Origin: Actinoplanes sp040639655
GTDB lineage: Bacteria > Actinomycetota > Actinomycetes > Mycobacteriales > Micromonosporaceae
NCBI RefSeq assembly: GCF_040639655.1
Contig: NZ_JBFAAI010000015.1
Location: forward strand, 124,001 to 188,000
Length of the DNA stretch: 64,000 nt
Reading direction: 5' to 3'
This document shows, in pieces, positions 7,874 through 16,423 of the stretch (the first letter of the stretch is position 1; each line of letters begins with the position of its first letter). The translations under genes and the position numbers were made by a program. The notes beneath the pieces were generated by a model. The model saw nothing but the letters and a program-made list of their open reading frames with translations, made no database searches and had not been told where the DNA came from.

Positions 7874-7911
7874 CACCTGCCCGGGGCCGCATCCGGCGCC
7901 CCGGGCAGGTG
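7874..7911. terminator. Bidirectional terminator hairpin
   Basis: Perfect 14-bp stem CACCTGCCCGGGGC / GCCCCGGGCAGGTG with a 10-nt loop, placed in the 52 nt between two convergent genes. No U tract, as is common in high-GC actinobacteria. Confidence 0.8.
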
Positions 7912-7915
7912 CCGT

Positions 7916-9232
7916 TCAGGCCACCCGGCGGGGCGCCGCCCGGCTGAGACTGGCCGCGTACAGACGCAGCAGGTCGTGCACGGTGTACCGCCCGGGTCCG
8001 ATCGGCTCGACGAGATGCGCGGCGGCGAGAACCTCCACCTGACGTTCCGTCTCCGCCACCGGCCGGCCGGTGGCCGCGACCAGATCCTCGACGGTGAAGT
8101 CCGGCTGCGGCATCGTGGCCAGACCGCGGAACACGCGCCGGGCCGGCCCGGACAGGGCCGCGTACGACAGGCGGAACGCGGACGCGACCGCCGTCGCCTC
8201 GTCGCCGGCCAGCGCCAGCTGCGCCAGCCGGTTGCCGGCGGCAAGGCGCCCGACATACCCGGCGATCGACCACTGCGGACGGTCGGCAAGGTTCGCCGAG
8301 GCGATCCGCAGCGCCAGCGGCAGAGCCCCGCACAGCCGGACCAGTTCGCGCACCGCGTCCGGTTCGGCGTCGGCCCGCCCCGGCGCCAGCACCATGGCGA
8401 CGAGGGCGGCCGCGTCATCGGCGGGCAGCGGCGCCAGGCTCAGCCGGGTGCCGCCCTCCACCGCGACCAGCGCGGACAGCCGGTTGCGGCTGGTGACGAG
8501 GGTCGTGCAGCCGGGGCCACCGGGCAGCAACAGGCGGACCTGCTGCGCGTCGCGGGCATTGTCGAGCACCACGAGCAACCGGCGCCGGTAGGTCTGCGAG
8601 CGGTACAGCGCGGCCCGCGCACTGAGGCTCTCGGGCACCTCGCCGGGACGGGTGCCGAGAGCGACGAGCAGCTGCCGCAGCGCGTCGGTCGGCGCGACCG
8701 GCGGGCGTGCCGCCGACCCGAGCAGGTCGAGGTACAGCTGCCCGTCCGGATGGTCCCCGCTGCGGGCATGTGCCCAGTTCAACGCCAGCGCGGTCTTGCC
8801 GACCCCGGCCGGGCCGACGAGCAGCGCCAGCATCCCGCGCCGGGCCCGCCGCCGGGCCAGCCGGCGCAGATCATCGAGTTGCCGCAGCTCACCGTGACGG
8901 CCGGCCAGACGGTCCGGCCAGCCGGGCAGCTGGTGCGGGACCGACGCCGGCCGGGCCGCGACCGGCACACTGACCGCCCGCCACGCCGCCTCCCAGGCCG
9001 GCCACCCGTCCGGCGCGACGCCGCACGCGGCGACGAACCGCTGCACGACGTCCAGCCGGGGCGGCCGGTCCCGGCCCGGCTGGAGCGCGTCCGCCAGGGT
9101 GCTGCTCGGCACGCCGCAACGGCGCCGCAGCTCCTCGAACGACGGATTGCCGGCATGCAGCTTGAGTTCACGCAGGCATGCCACGAAACCGGCGACGCTG
9201 TCCGCGCACGCCACATCAGGTGCTGATAGCAC
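7916..9232 (-). CDS. NB-ARC ATPase with N-terminal helix-turn-helix, TPR-less
   Basis: 438 residues. Residues about 12-75 resemble a lambda-repressor-like HTH (FEELRRRCGVPSSTLADAL). Then an NB-ARC ATPase: Walker A GPAGVGKT at 140-147, Walker B LLVVLDNA near 217, sensor TSRNRLSAL, and the GLPL-like CGALPLAL. The winged-helix part follows (LSYAALSGPARRVFRGL), and the chain ends soon after, without the TPR array of AfsR/SARP-type STAND regulators. A short STAND regulator; its ligand-sensing repeats are either absent or provided by a partner. Convergent with the haloperoxidase gene and divergent from the membrane hydroxylase gene at 9427, a possible target. Confidence 0.8.
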   Translation of the reverse strand: MLSAPDVACADSVAGFVACLRELKLHAGNPSFEELRRRCGVPSSTLADALQPGRDRPPRLDVVQRFVAACGVAPDGWPAWEAAWRAVSVPVAARPASVPHQLPGWPDRLAGRHGELRQLDDLRRLARRRARRGMLALLVGPAGVGKTALALNWAHARSGDHPDGQLYLDLLGSAARPPVAPTDALRQLLVALGTRPGEVPESLSARAALYRSQTYRRRLLVVLDNARDAQQVRLLLPGGPGCTTLVTSRNRLSALVAVEGGTRLSLAPLPADDAAALVAMVLAPGRADAEPDAVRELVRLCGALPLALRIASANLADRPQWSIAGYVGRLAAGNRLAQLALAGDEATAVASAFRLSYAALSGPARRVFRGLATMPQPDFTVEDLVAATGRPVAETERQVEVLAAAHLVEPIGPGRYTVHDLLRLYAASLSRAAPRRVA

Positions 9233-9349
9233 CGGTCCACCCCCCGTATGGATTCACCGGTCGCATCGCCGCCCACGGCCCCGCTCCCGGTGAACCACCG
9301 TGGCCCCCGGGCCTGCGGGGACGCAGACCCGGTCACCGTATCGTCCGCG

Positions 9350-9380
9350 GTTGACGTGGATCAATGTGCCGAACGTCAAC
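9350..9380. promoter_or_regulatory. Inverted repeat GTTGACGT/ACGTCAAC upstream of the membrane hydroxylase gene
   Basis: Perfect 8-bp arms separated by 15 nt, about 35 bp upstream of the TAAGGT box. Position and symmetry fit an operator. The divergent NB-ARC/HTH gene is a candidate regulator, by position only. Confidence 0.35.
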
Positions 9381-9414
9381 AGTGGACGCCGTCCGTACGG
9401 TGGCCCCGTCGATC

Positions 9415-9420
9415 TAAGGT
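9415..9420 (+). promoter_or_regulatory. -10 box TAAGGT, leaderless type
   Basis: TAAGGT lies 6 nt before the ATG at 9427, matching the TAnnnT-N6-7-start pattern seen elsewhere in the window. It supports the first of the two neighbouring ATGs. Confidence 0.4.
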
Positions 9421-9426
9421 TCTTCG

Positions 9427-10218
9427 ATGATGACCGGGATGCTGGAGACGCTGCGGGCGCTGCCTCCGGGGTGGTTCGCGTTTCTCGCGCTGGTGGAGAA
9501 CATCGCGCTGGTCGGTCTGGGTGCTCTCCTCGGCCACGCGGCGCTGCGGCTGCCCGGCGCGCGGCGGCTCACTCCGGATCCGGGACCGGTGAGCCGCACG
9601 GAACTGGCCCTGGTCGTCAGCACGACGCTGCTCAACACCGTCGTCACCGTCGCCGGGTGGTGGCTGTGGAAGGCCGGGATCATCACGCTGCGCGTCGACT
9701 TCGGGTTCGGCGCCCTGGCCGAACTCGCCGTTCTGATCATGGAGATGGACATCCTGATGTACGCCGGGCACGCGACGGTGCATCTGCGGCTGCTGTTCCC
9801 GTGGGTGCACCGGCTGCACCACGTCTTCGCCGACGCCCGCCCGCTCACCCTGTTCGCCCTGCACCCGCTGGAGGCGATCGGCTTCGGGGCGATGTGGCTC
9901 GTGGTGCTGGCAGTCCACCCGTTCACGATCTGGTCGCTGGGCGCCTATGCGGTGCTCAACCTCGTCTTCGGCATCCTGGGCCACCTCGGCGTGGAACCGC
10001 TGCCGCCGGCCGTACGCCGCAACGTGGTCTTCCGATGGGTCGCCACGCCCGCCATGCACGTCGGGCATCACGTCGACCCGCGGTACAACCTGGGCTTCTA
10101 CACCACCGTGTGGGACCGGCTGTTCCGGACCCTGGAACCCGGATACGACGCCCGGCGTACGGCCGCCGCGCCCGAGCCGTACCGCGTGCAGGCAGTGTCC
10201 GGCATGGCTCCACCCTGA
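9427..10218 (+). CDS. Sterol desaturase / fatty acid hydroxylase superfamily membrane protein
   Basis: 263 residues with four main hydrophobic stretches. The eight-histidine diiron signature is visible: H115xxxH119 (HATVH), H128xxH131H132 (HRLHH) and H211xxH214H215 (HVGHH), plus H146. This is the ERG3/fatty-acid-hydroxylase type non-heme diiron site on the cytoplasmic face. Substrate (sterol, hopanoid, carotenoid or acyl chain) cannot be told from sequence. Monocistronic, followed by a hairpin. Confidence 0.85.
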   Translation: MMTGMLETLRALPPGWFAFLALVENIALVGLGALLGHAALRLPGARRLTPDPGPVSRTELALVVSTTLLNTVVTVAGWWLWKAGIITLRVDFGFGALAELAVLIMEMDILMYAGHATVHLRLLFPWVHRLHHVFADARPLTLFALHPLEAIGFGAMWLVVLAVHPFTIWSLGAYAVLNLVFGILGHLGVEPLPPAVRRNVVFRWVATPAMHVGHHVDPRYNLGFYTTVWDRLFRTLEPGYDARRTAAAPEPYRVQAVSGMAPP

Positions 10219-10240
10219 TCCTCCGCGCCGGCCGGAGGAT
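10218..10240 (+). terminator. Terminator hairpin after the membrane hydroxylase gene
   Basis: ATCCTCCG / CGGAGGAT, 8-bp perfect arms with a 7-nt loop, starting on the stop codon. Between here and 10439 I see no supportable gene, only GC-rich sequence with short repeats. Confidence 0.6.
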
Positions 10241-10439
10241 TGAGGGACTCGATCACGGCATCGATGCCTGACTGGAGGCGACCGCCAGGCCGGCGTACGC
10301 GCCTGACAGCTGCCGCAGGCCGGCGCCGCGACCGGCGTGGAAGAGCGCGAGCGCTTGGTCCGCTACGCCGAGAGCACGCTGCGGCGGGCCGGAACGGCGC
10401 CCGCCGGAACCGGCTGTCCCGGCGGGCCCGTCCTCACGG

Positions 10440-11240
10440 TCAGGCCGGAATCTCGGTACTGACGCCGGGTTCCAGCCACCGGACGCTGCGGCGGTGGTCG
10501 TCGGCAGCGGTGGCGAACTCGCGTTCGGCCGCGGCCCGGTTCTGCCGGAAGTGCCGCCACCCCTCGTAGTGCACCGGGATGACCGTGTGCGGCCGGATCG
10601 CCTGGCACAGTTCGACGGCGTCACGGGCCGTCATGGTGTACCGCAGCGGTCCAGTGACCGGGAACCGCACGCCACCGAGGTGCAGCACCGCCGTGCCGAT
10701 GCGAAGGCGGGCTGCCACCTCGTGCATTCCCGGGTACAGGACCGTGTCGCCGGAGATCCACAGTTGGCCGTGGTGCTGGCCGTCCCACCGCAGCGCGAAC
10801 CCGATCACGTCGCCGACGATCGGTCCGCTCAACGGCGGGCCGTGCCGGCACGGCGTCGCGGTGACCTCGATCGTGGGCCGGCCCTCGGCGCCGAGGACGG
10901 TGGTGGCCCATGGTGCGAGCCCTCGCGCGTTGCCGCCGAGCCGGCGGGCACCGGACTCGGTGGTGAGTACCGTGCGGGCGCCCGGCAGCACGGCCCGGCC
11001 CAGGTCGTCGAGGTTGTCACCGTGGTGGTCATGGGTGAGCAGGACGGCGTCGATCTCACCGAGGTTTGCCGGCGTCACCGACGGGCCCGTCACCTTGGTC
11101 GACGAGGTGCCCCACCCGAAGTCGTACCGCCGTCCGGGCGGGTCGAAGGTGGGGTCGGTCAGCAGTCGCCAGCCGCCGACCTCGATCAGAGTGGTCGGGC
11201 CACCGATGTGGGTGACCCGGACCGTGGGCGTGCCGCTCAC
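10440..11240 (-). CDS. MBL-fold metal-dependent hydrolase (UlaG-like)
   Basis: 266 residues. Metallo-beta-lactamase fold with LLTHDHHGDNLDD as the HxHxDH metal motif, WISGDTVLYPG (metal-bridging Asp) and a late VIPVHYEGW histidine. The sequence begins with THIGGPTTLIEVGG, typical of the UlaG/YcbL-like L-ascorbate-6-phosphate lactonase branch, whose members cut varied small substrates. GTG 11240 overlaps the stop of the upstream alpha/beta hydrolase gene (GTGA), so this is the last gene of a three-gene hydrolase operon. Substrate unknown. Confidence 0.8.
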   Translation of the reverse strand: MSGTPTVRVTHIGGPTTLIEVGGWRLLTDPTFDPPGRRYDFGWGTSSTKVTGPSVTPANLGEIDAVLLTHDHHGDNLDDLGRAVLPGARTVLTTESGARRLGGNARGLAPWATTVLGAEGRPTIEVTATPCRHGPPLSGPIVGDVIGFALRWDGQHHGQLWISGDTVLYPGMHEVAARLRIGTAVLHLGGVRFPVTGPLRYTMTARDAVELCQAIRPHTVIPVHYEGWRHFRQNRAAAEREFATAADDHRRSVRWLEPGVSTEIPA

Positions 11241-12025
11241 CGGGCGTGGCGCAGGGCCCAGTCGAGAACGGTGTCGGCGATCTCCTCCCAGCCCTTCTGG
11301 GCGGGCAGCAGGTGGGCGTATCCGTCGTACTCGATGTGTTCGGTGATGGTGTTCGATTTGTAGTGCTTGGCGTTGGAGCGCTGCACGGACGGGGGCATGA
11401 TGTGGTCCTCGCTGCCGGAGACGAACAGAAGCGGTGCCCGCTTGTCGTTGTGGTAGTCGACCCACGTGTCCTGGTGGCCGGGCTGGAAGTTGGCGAGCAC
11501 GCTGCCCCACAGGATGCCGCCGTTGGCGGGGATGTGGTACCGCTTGTAGAGCGCCTCGGACTCCTCGTCGGTGAACGTGTTGGTGAAGGCGTACTTCCAT
11601 TCCTCAAGCGTCAGACCCACCGACCTGTGCCGGTTGCCCGGCGACCTCAGCACCGGGAACGTCGACTTGACCTGCGACAGCGGTACGACCTTGACACCTT
11701 CGGTGGGTGCGGAGTTCATCGCGACACCGGCCGCGCCGTAGCCGTGGTCGAGCAGGATCTGGGTGAACGCGCCGCCGGCGGAGTGACCGATGATGATCGG
11801 CGCCTCCGGCAGCGCCCGGATCTCCGCCTCCAGCTTGTCGATGATGGCCGGGACGGTCACTGCGGTGATGATGTCCGGGTTGGCGTTCAGCTCCTCGACC
11901 TCGACCTCGAAACCGGGATAGCCCGGCGCGACGACCCGGTGGCCCTTGGCCTCGTAGTGGGCGATCCAGTTCTCCCAGCTGCGCGGGGTGACCCAGAATC
12001 CGTGGACCAGAACGATCGGCCTCAT
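11237..12025 (-). CDS. Alpha/beta hydrolase
   Basis: 262 residues, no signal peptide. Oxyanion region VLVHGFWVTP, nucleophile elbow GHSAGG (Ser near residue 92), acid in SGSEDHIMP and histidine in YAHLLPAQ. A soluble esterase-type hydrolase. ATG 12025 overlaps the stop of the upstream gene and its stop overlaps the MBL gene's GTG, so all three are translated as a coupled set. Confidence 0.85.
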   Translation of the reverse strand: MRPIVLVHGFWVTPRSWENWIAHYEAKGHRVVAPGYPGFEVEVEELNANPDIITAVTVPAIIDKLEAEIRALPEAPIIIGHSAGGAFTQILLDHGYGAAGVAMNSAPTEGVKVVPLSQVKSTFPVLRSPGNRHRSVGLTLEEWKYAFTNTFTDEESEALYKRYHIPANGGILWGSVLANFQPGHQDTWVDYHNDKRAPLLFVSGSEDHIMPPSVQRSNAKHYKSNTITEHIEYDGYAHLLPAQKGWEEIADTVLDWALRHAR

Positions 12026-12855
12026 GCGTGGTATCCCTTCAGGAAGGCGAGCAGGTCGTTGCCGAGCCGGTCCTTGTGGGTGTCGGTGATGCCGTGCGGC
12101 GCTCCCGGGTACACGATCAGCTGCGCGTCCTTGACCAGCGCGGCCGAGGCCTTGCCGCCGACCTCGAACGGCACGACCTGGTCGTCGTCACCGTGGATCA
12201 CCAGCGTCGGAACGTCGAACCTGGCGAGGTCGTCACGGAAGTCGGTGGCTGAGAACGCCGCAATGCTCTCGTAGGCGTTACGGTGCCCGGCGGCCATGCT
12301 CTGCAGCCAGAACGCGTCCCGGATGCCCTGCGACACGTCGGCGCCGGGACGGTTGTTGCCGAAGAACGGGCCGTCGGCCAGATCCTTGTACAGCTGCGAC
12401 CGGTCCGCGGCCGACCCGGCGCGGATGCCGTCGAACACCTCGACCGGCACCCCGTCCGGATTGTCGTCGCGCCGCACCATCAACGGCGGCACCGCCGACA
12501 CCAGCACCGCCTGCGCGACCCGGGACGTACCGTGCCGGCCGATGTAGCGGGTGATCTCCCCACCACCGGTGGAGAACCCCACCAGCGTCACCTCGCGCAG
12601 ATCCAGATGCTCGAGCAACGCGGCCAGGTCATCGGCGTACGTGTCCATCTCGTTGCCGGTCCACGACTGGGTCGACCGGCCGTGCCCGCGCCGGTCGTGG
12701 GCGATCGCCCGGTAACCGTTGTCCGCGAGGAACAGTTGCTGGGCCTCCCAGCTGTCGGAGTTCAGCGGCCAGCCGTGAGACAGCACGACCGGACGGCCGC
12801 TGCCCCAGTCCTTGTAGAAGATGTCGGTGCCGTCGGCAGTGGTGACGAAGGGCAT
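12022..12855 (-). CDS. Alpha/beta hydrolase, non-heme chloroperoxidase-like
   Basis: 277 residues. LSHGWPLNSDSW (oxyanion loop), nucleophile elbow GFSTGGGE (Ser near 97), acid in VIHGDDDQVVP and histidine in PGAPHGIT: the set typical of cofactor-free 'haloperoxidase' esterases such as arylesterase/BPO-A2. Peroxidase activity in such enzymes is a perhydrolase side reaction; ester hydrolysis is the safer role. ATG 12855 has AAAGGAA 9 nt upstream. First gene of the operon, 68 nt below the LuxR-type regulator stop. Confidence 0.85.
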   Translation of the reverse strand: MPFVTTADGTDIFYKDWGSGRPVVLSHGWPLNSDSWEAQQLFLADNGYRAIAHDRRGHGRSTQSWTGNEMDTYADDLAALLEHLDLREVTLVGFSTGGGEITRYIGRHGTSRVAQAVLVSAVPPLMVRRDDNPDGVPVEVFDGIRAGSAADRSQLYKDLADGPFFGNNRPGADVSQGIRDAFWLQSMAAGHRNAYESIAAFSATDFRDDLARFDVPTLVIHGDDDQVVPFEVGGKASAALVKDAQLIVYPGAPHGITDTHKDRLGNDLLAFLKGYHA

Positions 12856-12923
12856 GAGAGCCGTTCCTTTCGATGTGGGGAACGACTCCGAAGCTACGGC
12901 GGCGGGAGCGCTCCTCGCGTCAG

Positions 12924-15653
12924 TCAGATGACTGCGTTTCCGAGGCCGTGCCCGGCGGCCAGTCGCTGCAGATCCGAGCGCGAGGCGATGCCGAGCTTCG
13001 GGAACATCCGGTACAGATGGCTGCCGACCGTGCGGTGCGAGAGGAAGAGACTCTTGGCGATGTCGCGATTCGTCATGCCCTGCGCCACCATCGACGCGAT
13101 CTGGATCTCCTGTGGCGACAGTGTCTCCCACACGTCGGTGGTCGCGGCGTCGCTGCGCTCCCCCGCCGCCCGCAGCTCGGCCCGGGCACGTTCGGCGAGC
13201 GGACGGGCGCCGAGGCCGTCCAGCCCGTCGCGGGCCTGCCGCAGCAGGTCACGGGACTCGCGGACACGCCGCCGGCGACGCAGCGACACTCCATAGGAGA
13301 AGACCAGCCGATAACGCTCGTACGGCCACATCGTCATGTCCGCTGACAGCGCGGCGGCGAAGGAGTCGTCGTCCCCGGTGAGCACGGCTCGCGCGAATCC
13401 GAGGTTCATCCGGCCGGTCGGTGAGGTCGTCTCCCGTACCTCGGTGGGAAGCTGGCCGATCAGTGAGCGGGCGGTGTCCACCTCCCCGCAGGCGACCGCG
13501 GCCTCGGCCATGCTCGCCAGTGACCACAGCGCGTGCGCCGGATGGTAGGCGCTGCCGGCCGGGTCGTGCAGTTGCGCGAGGGAGGCGAACGCCAGTTCGT
13601 AGCGGCCCTGTCCGGACGCGACGGCTGCCCGGGCCAGCAGTCCCACCGCTTCGATCGTGGCGAAACGGCGGGGATTCAACCGGTCGGCGGCGGCCACCAG
13701 ATCCTCGGCGTGTGCGAAGTCTCCCCGGAACGCGGCCACCATGGCGTGGGCGACCAGCGACGCCGCCTCCCAGAACGGCTGCCGGGTCTCGGCGCACAGC
13801 CGAGCGCTCTCTTCGGCCGCGGCCACGGCGTGCGACCAGGAGCCGCGCCGCATCGCCGCCCAGGCGAGCAGTGACAGGGTGCGGCCCAGGGTGTGCAGGT
13901 GTCCCTCGGAGCGGATCCGGTCGGCCGCCTCGATGAGCAAACCCTCCGACACGTCCGACGCACCGGCGCACGCCGCCGCGTGCGCAAGACGGTAGGTGGT
14001 GGCCGCGTCCCGGCCGGCCGGCGGAATCCCGGCGATCAGCGCACGGATCGTCTCGTCGCTGTCGAACGGCGAACCGTAGGCAAGCAGCTGCGCCCGGGTC
14101 ACCGGGTCCGCGACGGCCAGGCGGTCGGCCACGGCGATCACCCGCTTGCCGACCGGACGGCCGGGCGACAGGTTCCAGCAGCGCAGAGCCGCCGACCGCA
14201 GGAAGTCGGTCGCCAGCGTGCCGTCGCCGATCGCGGTGGCCCGTTCGGCGAACCCGAGCAGCGTGTGGATGCGCTGCTCCCCACCGCGGTCGCCGTCGGC
14301 GAGCTCGTTGAGCCACTCGTGCCGCAGTCCGTCGTGCTCCGACTCGACGAGGTCCCGATGATGACGGCGAAGCCGTTCGCCGGTATCGAACTGCCCCACG
14401 GTGTACGCGAGCGCGGCGCCCCGGCAGGTACGCGCCTCCTTGTCGCCGCGCCCGGCCGACAGCTGTGCGGCCCGTTCCAGCGCCGGCACCGCGTTCGCCG
14501 GCGCCCCGCGCCCGATCATCTGCCCGGCATGCCGTTCGAGGTCCGCGGCAAGCGCGGCGTCCGGCCACAGTGCCGCCCCGGCCCGGTGCCACACCGACCG
14601 TTCCGGCCGGTCCACCATCACCCGGGCCAGCGCGGCATGACAGGCACGCCGGCGGTCCGGGCCGAGCCGCTGCAGGATCGCCGACCGGATGAGCGGGTGC
14701 CGGAACCGGACCGACCCGCCGTCGACCACGATCAGCCCGGCGGACACAGCCGGATCCAGCGACGGCCGGCTGTCGCGCGGCGACAGCAGCTCGGCGGCCG
14801 CGACGATCTCCGCTGCGTTGTCGGCGTCACTGAGCGCCGCCACCTCGAGCACCGTCGTGCTCGAGGCGTCGAACTCGCCCATGCGGGCCAGGAAGGAGTT
14901 CTCCAGCCGCGCGGTCAGCGGCAGCCGGTCACCGTTGACGCCCCAGTAGGCGCCCACCGCGCGCGGCAGCTCCAGCAGGGCCAGCGGGTTGCCACAGGCC
15001 GCGGCGAGCAGTTGGGACCGAAGGCCCGGGTCCAGTCCACCGGCCACGCCGTCGAGCAGCGCCGCCGCCGGACCGGCGTCCAGCGGGGCGATCTCCACCG
15101 AATCGATGGCCGCGTCCAGCAACAGGCCCGGCTCAGTGTCCCGGTGGGTGGCGAGCAGCACGATCCGGTCGGCGGCGACCCGCCGCGCAAGGAATGCCAG
15201 GGCCTGCTGGCTGGCCGGGTCCATCCACTGCGCGTCGTCGGCCAGCATCAGGACCGGCCGGTCGGTGGCCATCTCCGCCAGCAGTTCGAGCGCCGCCATG
15301 GCCACCGTGTAGAGGTCGGGGGACGTACCCGTGGCGCGTCCGAACGCGACCTCCAGGGCCAGGCGGTATTTCGGTGTCAGCCGGTTACGGTGTCCCAGCA
15401 TCGGGCGCATCATCTGATGCAACGCCGCGTATGGCAGACCGAACTCGGTGACCGAGCCGACCGCCCGCAGTACCCGGAACTTGTCGCCGGCCGTCGCGGA
15501 GGCCCACTCCAGCAACGCCGATTTGCCGACCCCTGGCGTACCGCGGATGACGAGGGCGGCGCCGCCCTCACTCGCGCGATCCAGCAGGGCGCTGATGATC
15601 GCCTGCTCCGGTGCCCGCCCGATGAGCGGACGTGGAAGGGTCGTCCCCGCCAC
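12924..15653 (-). CDS. LAL-type LuxR family regulator (AAA ATPase, TPR-like middle, C-terminal HTH)
   Basis: 909 residues. N-terminal ATPase with RPLIGRAPEQ, Walker A GTPGVGKS at about 38-45 and Walker B LMLADDAQWMD near 122. The middle is a long helical region of TPR-like repeats, and the last about 65 residues form a LuxR HTH (LSPQEIQIASMVAQGMTNRD, HRTVGSHLYRMFPKLG). GTG 15653 is chosen for the AGGAGG 4 nt upstream and the immediate start of the domain; an open frame continues above it without coding character. It lies directly above the hydrolase operon on the same strand, so control of that operon is plausible. ATP and a maltotriose- or other ligand-type inducer are family features, not visible here. 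Confidence 0.85.
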   Translation of the reverse strand: MAGTTLPRPLIGRAPEQAIISALLDRASEGGAALVIRGTPGVGKSALLEWASATAGDKFRVLRAVGSVTEFGLPYAALHQMMRPMLGHRNRLTPKYRLALEVAFGRATGTSPDLYTVAMAALELLAEMATDRPVLMLADDAQWMDPASQQALAFLARRVAADRIVLLATHRDTEPGLLLDAAIDSVEIAPLDAGPAAALLDGVAGGLDPGLRSQLLAAACGNPLALLELPRAVGAYWGVNGDRLPLTARLENSFLARMGEFDASSTTVLEVAALSDADNAAEIVAAAELLSPRDSRPSLDPAVSAGLIVVDGGSVRFRHPLIRSAILQRLGPDRRRACHAALARVMVDRPERSVWHRAGAALWPDAALAADLERHAGQMIGRGAPANAVPALERAAQLSAGRGDKEARTCRGAALAYTVGQFDTGERLRRHHRDLVESEHDGLRHEWLNELADGDRGGEQRIHTLLGFAERATAIGDGTLATDFLRSAALRCWNLSPGRPVGKRVIAVADRLAVADPVTRAQLLAYGSPFDSDETIRALIAGIPPAGRDAATTYRLAHAAACAGASDVSEGLLIEAADRIRSEGHLHTLGRTLSLLAWAAMRRGSWSHAVAAAEESARLCAETRQPFWEAASLVAHAMVAAFRGDFAHAEDLVAAADRLNPRRFATIEAVGLLARAAVASGQGRYELAFASLAQLHDPAGSAYHPAHALWSLASMAEAAVACGEVDTARSLIGQLPTEVRETTSPTGRMNLGFARAVLTGDDDSFAAALSADMTMWPYERYRLVFSYGVSLRRRRRVRESRDLLRQARDGLDGLGARPLAERARAELRAAGERSDAATTDVWETLSPQEIQIASMVAQGMTNRDIAKSLFLSHRTVGSHLYRMFPKLGIASRSDLQRLAAGHGLGNAVI

Positions 15654-15815
15654 CGAACCTCCTGACCCCTGCCCGAATTCCGGCGCCTCGCATCTCTGTC
15701 TACGCATCGGCCGTCGAAGGAACAAGACCCTCCCACGCCGGACGGCACGGGAATTCGATCCGCACGCCGTCCACCGGGTTGGTAGCGTGGCCGGCGATCG
15801 AGCGGGAGGTGCGGT

Positions 15816-15875
15816 ATGGAGATCACGTCGGGGGGCACCGGCGGACCGCGCCTGGCCGATGAGCCGGCCGGATGA
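15816..15875 (+). CDS. 19-codon leader ORF coupled to the ankyrin gene
   Basis: A short frame (MEITSGGTGG...DEPAG) preceded by GGGAGGT 6 nt upstream, and above that a TAGCGT box at 15783. Its TGA overlaps the ATG of the ankyrin gene in an ATGA junction, while that gene has no good ribosome site of its own. This suggests translation enters through the leader. No similarity known to me. It may be a true microprotein or only a coupling device. Confidence 0.4.
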   Translation: MEITSGGTGGPRLADEPAG

Positions 15876-16309
15876 AACGGCGACGACGTAAGAAGCTGCA
15901 ACGCCTGCTGGTGAGCGTCGCGGGGTTCGGCACCGCCCGGCGGGTCGGCGAGTTGCTGCGGGCCGGAGCCGACCCGGACCTGCCCGGCCGCGACGGGACC
16001 ACGCCGCTGTACCGGGCCGCTGTCCAGGGCCGGTCCGCGAACGTGCGCGCACTGGTGGCGGCCGGGGCCGACCCGAATCGGGAGAGCGGCACCGGCGAGG
16101 ACGGCCTGCCGCTGTGCGGCGCCGCCTGCTGGGGTCACGACGACGCGGTCCGCGAGCTCCTGGCCGCCGGCGCCGACCCGCTGCTGCGTGAGGACGGCGG
16201 GCACGGGCGGACGGCCCTGGACTGGGCGGAGGCCGGCGGTCACCGTACGACCGCCGCACTGATGTCGGCGGTGACGACCCGGCCGCCCCGCTCCGGCGAC
16301 GGCACATAG
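15872..16309 (+). CDS. Ankyrin-repeat protein
   Basis: 145 residues. A basic N-terminus (MKRRRRKKLQRLL), then three to four ankyrin repeats with the usual landmarks: VGELLRAGADPDLPGRDGTT-PLYRAA, VRALVAAGADPN, PLCGAACWGHDDAVRELL and GRTALDWAEAGGH. No enzymatic domain or signal peptide, so an intracellular protein-binding module. Its start overlaps the 19-codon leader frame. No partner is suggested by neighbours. Confidence 0.8.
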   Translation: MKRRRRKKLQRLLVSVAGFGTARRVGELLRAGADPDLPGRDGTTPLYRAAVQGRSANVRALVAAGADPNRESGTGEDGLPLCGAACWGHDDAVRELLAAGADPLLREDGGHGRTALDWAEAGGHRTTAALMSAVTTRPPRSGDGT

Positions 16310-16363
16310 ACCCCGCTGCCCGGCCGGCGTGGCCTGAATCACGCACGGAACCGGCCGTACTGG

Positions 16364-16412
16364 CTCAGGCAGGAAACCTTACCGGCGATCTGAGGATCGG
16401 TATCGGCCTGAG
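16364..16412 (+). promoter_or_regulatory. Promoter region of the first chemoreceptor gene, FliA-like elements
   Basis: CTCA (16364-16367), 16 nt, then GGCGAT (16384-16389). This resembles the CTCA-N15-17-GCCGAA consensus I recall for Actinoplanes FliA, with two mismatches in the -10. The same stretch holds an inverted repeat CTCAGGC (16364-16370) / GCCTGAG (16406-16412) and an inner CGATC/GATCG. GGGGGAA lies 4 nt before the ATG as ribosome site. Confidence 0.35.
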
Positions 16413-16423
16413 CGGGGGAACAC

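Noticed and set aside
10241..10439. Possible 3' gene remnant on the reverse strand below the MBL gene
   Set aside because: A frame with plausible composition exists but has no start of its own and no family resemblance.
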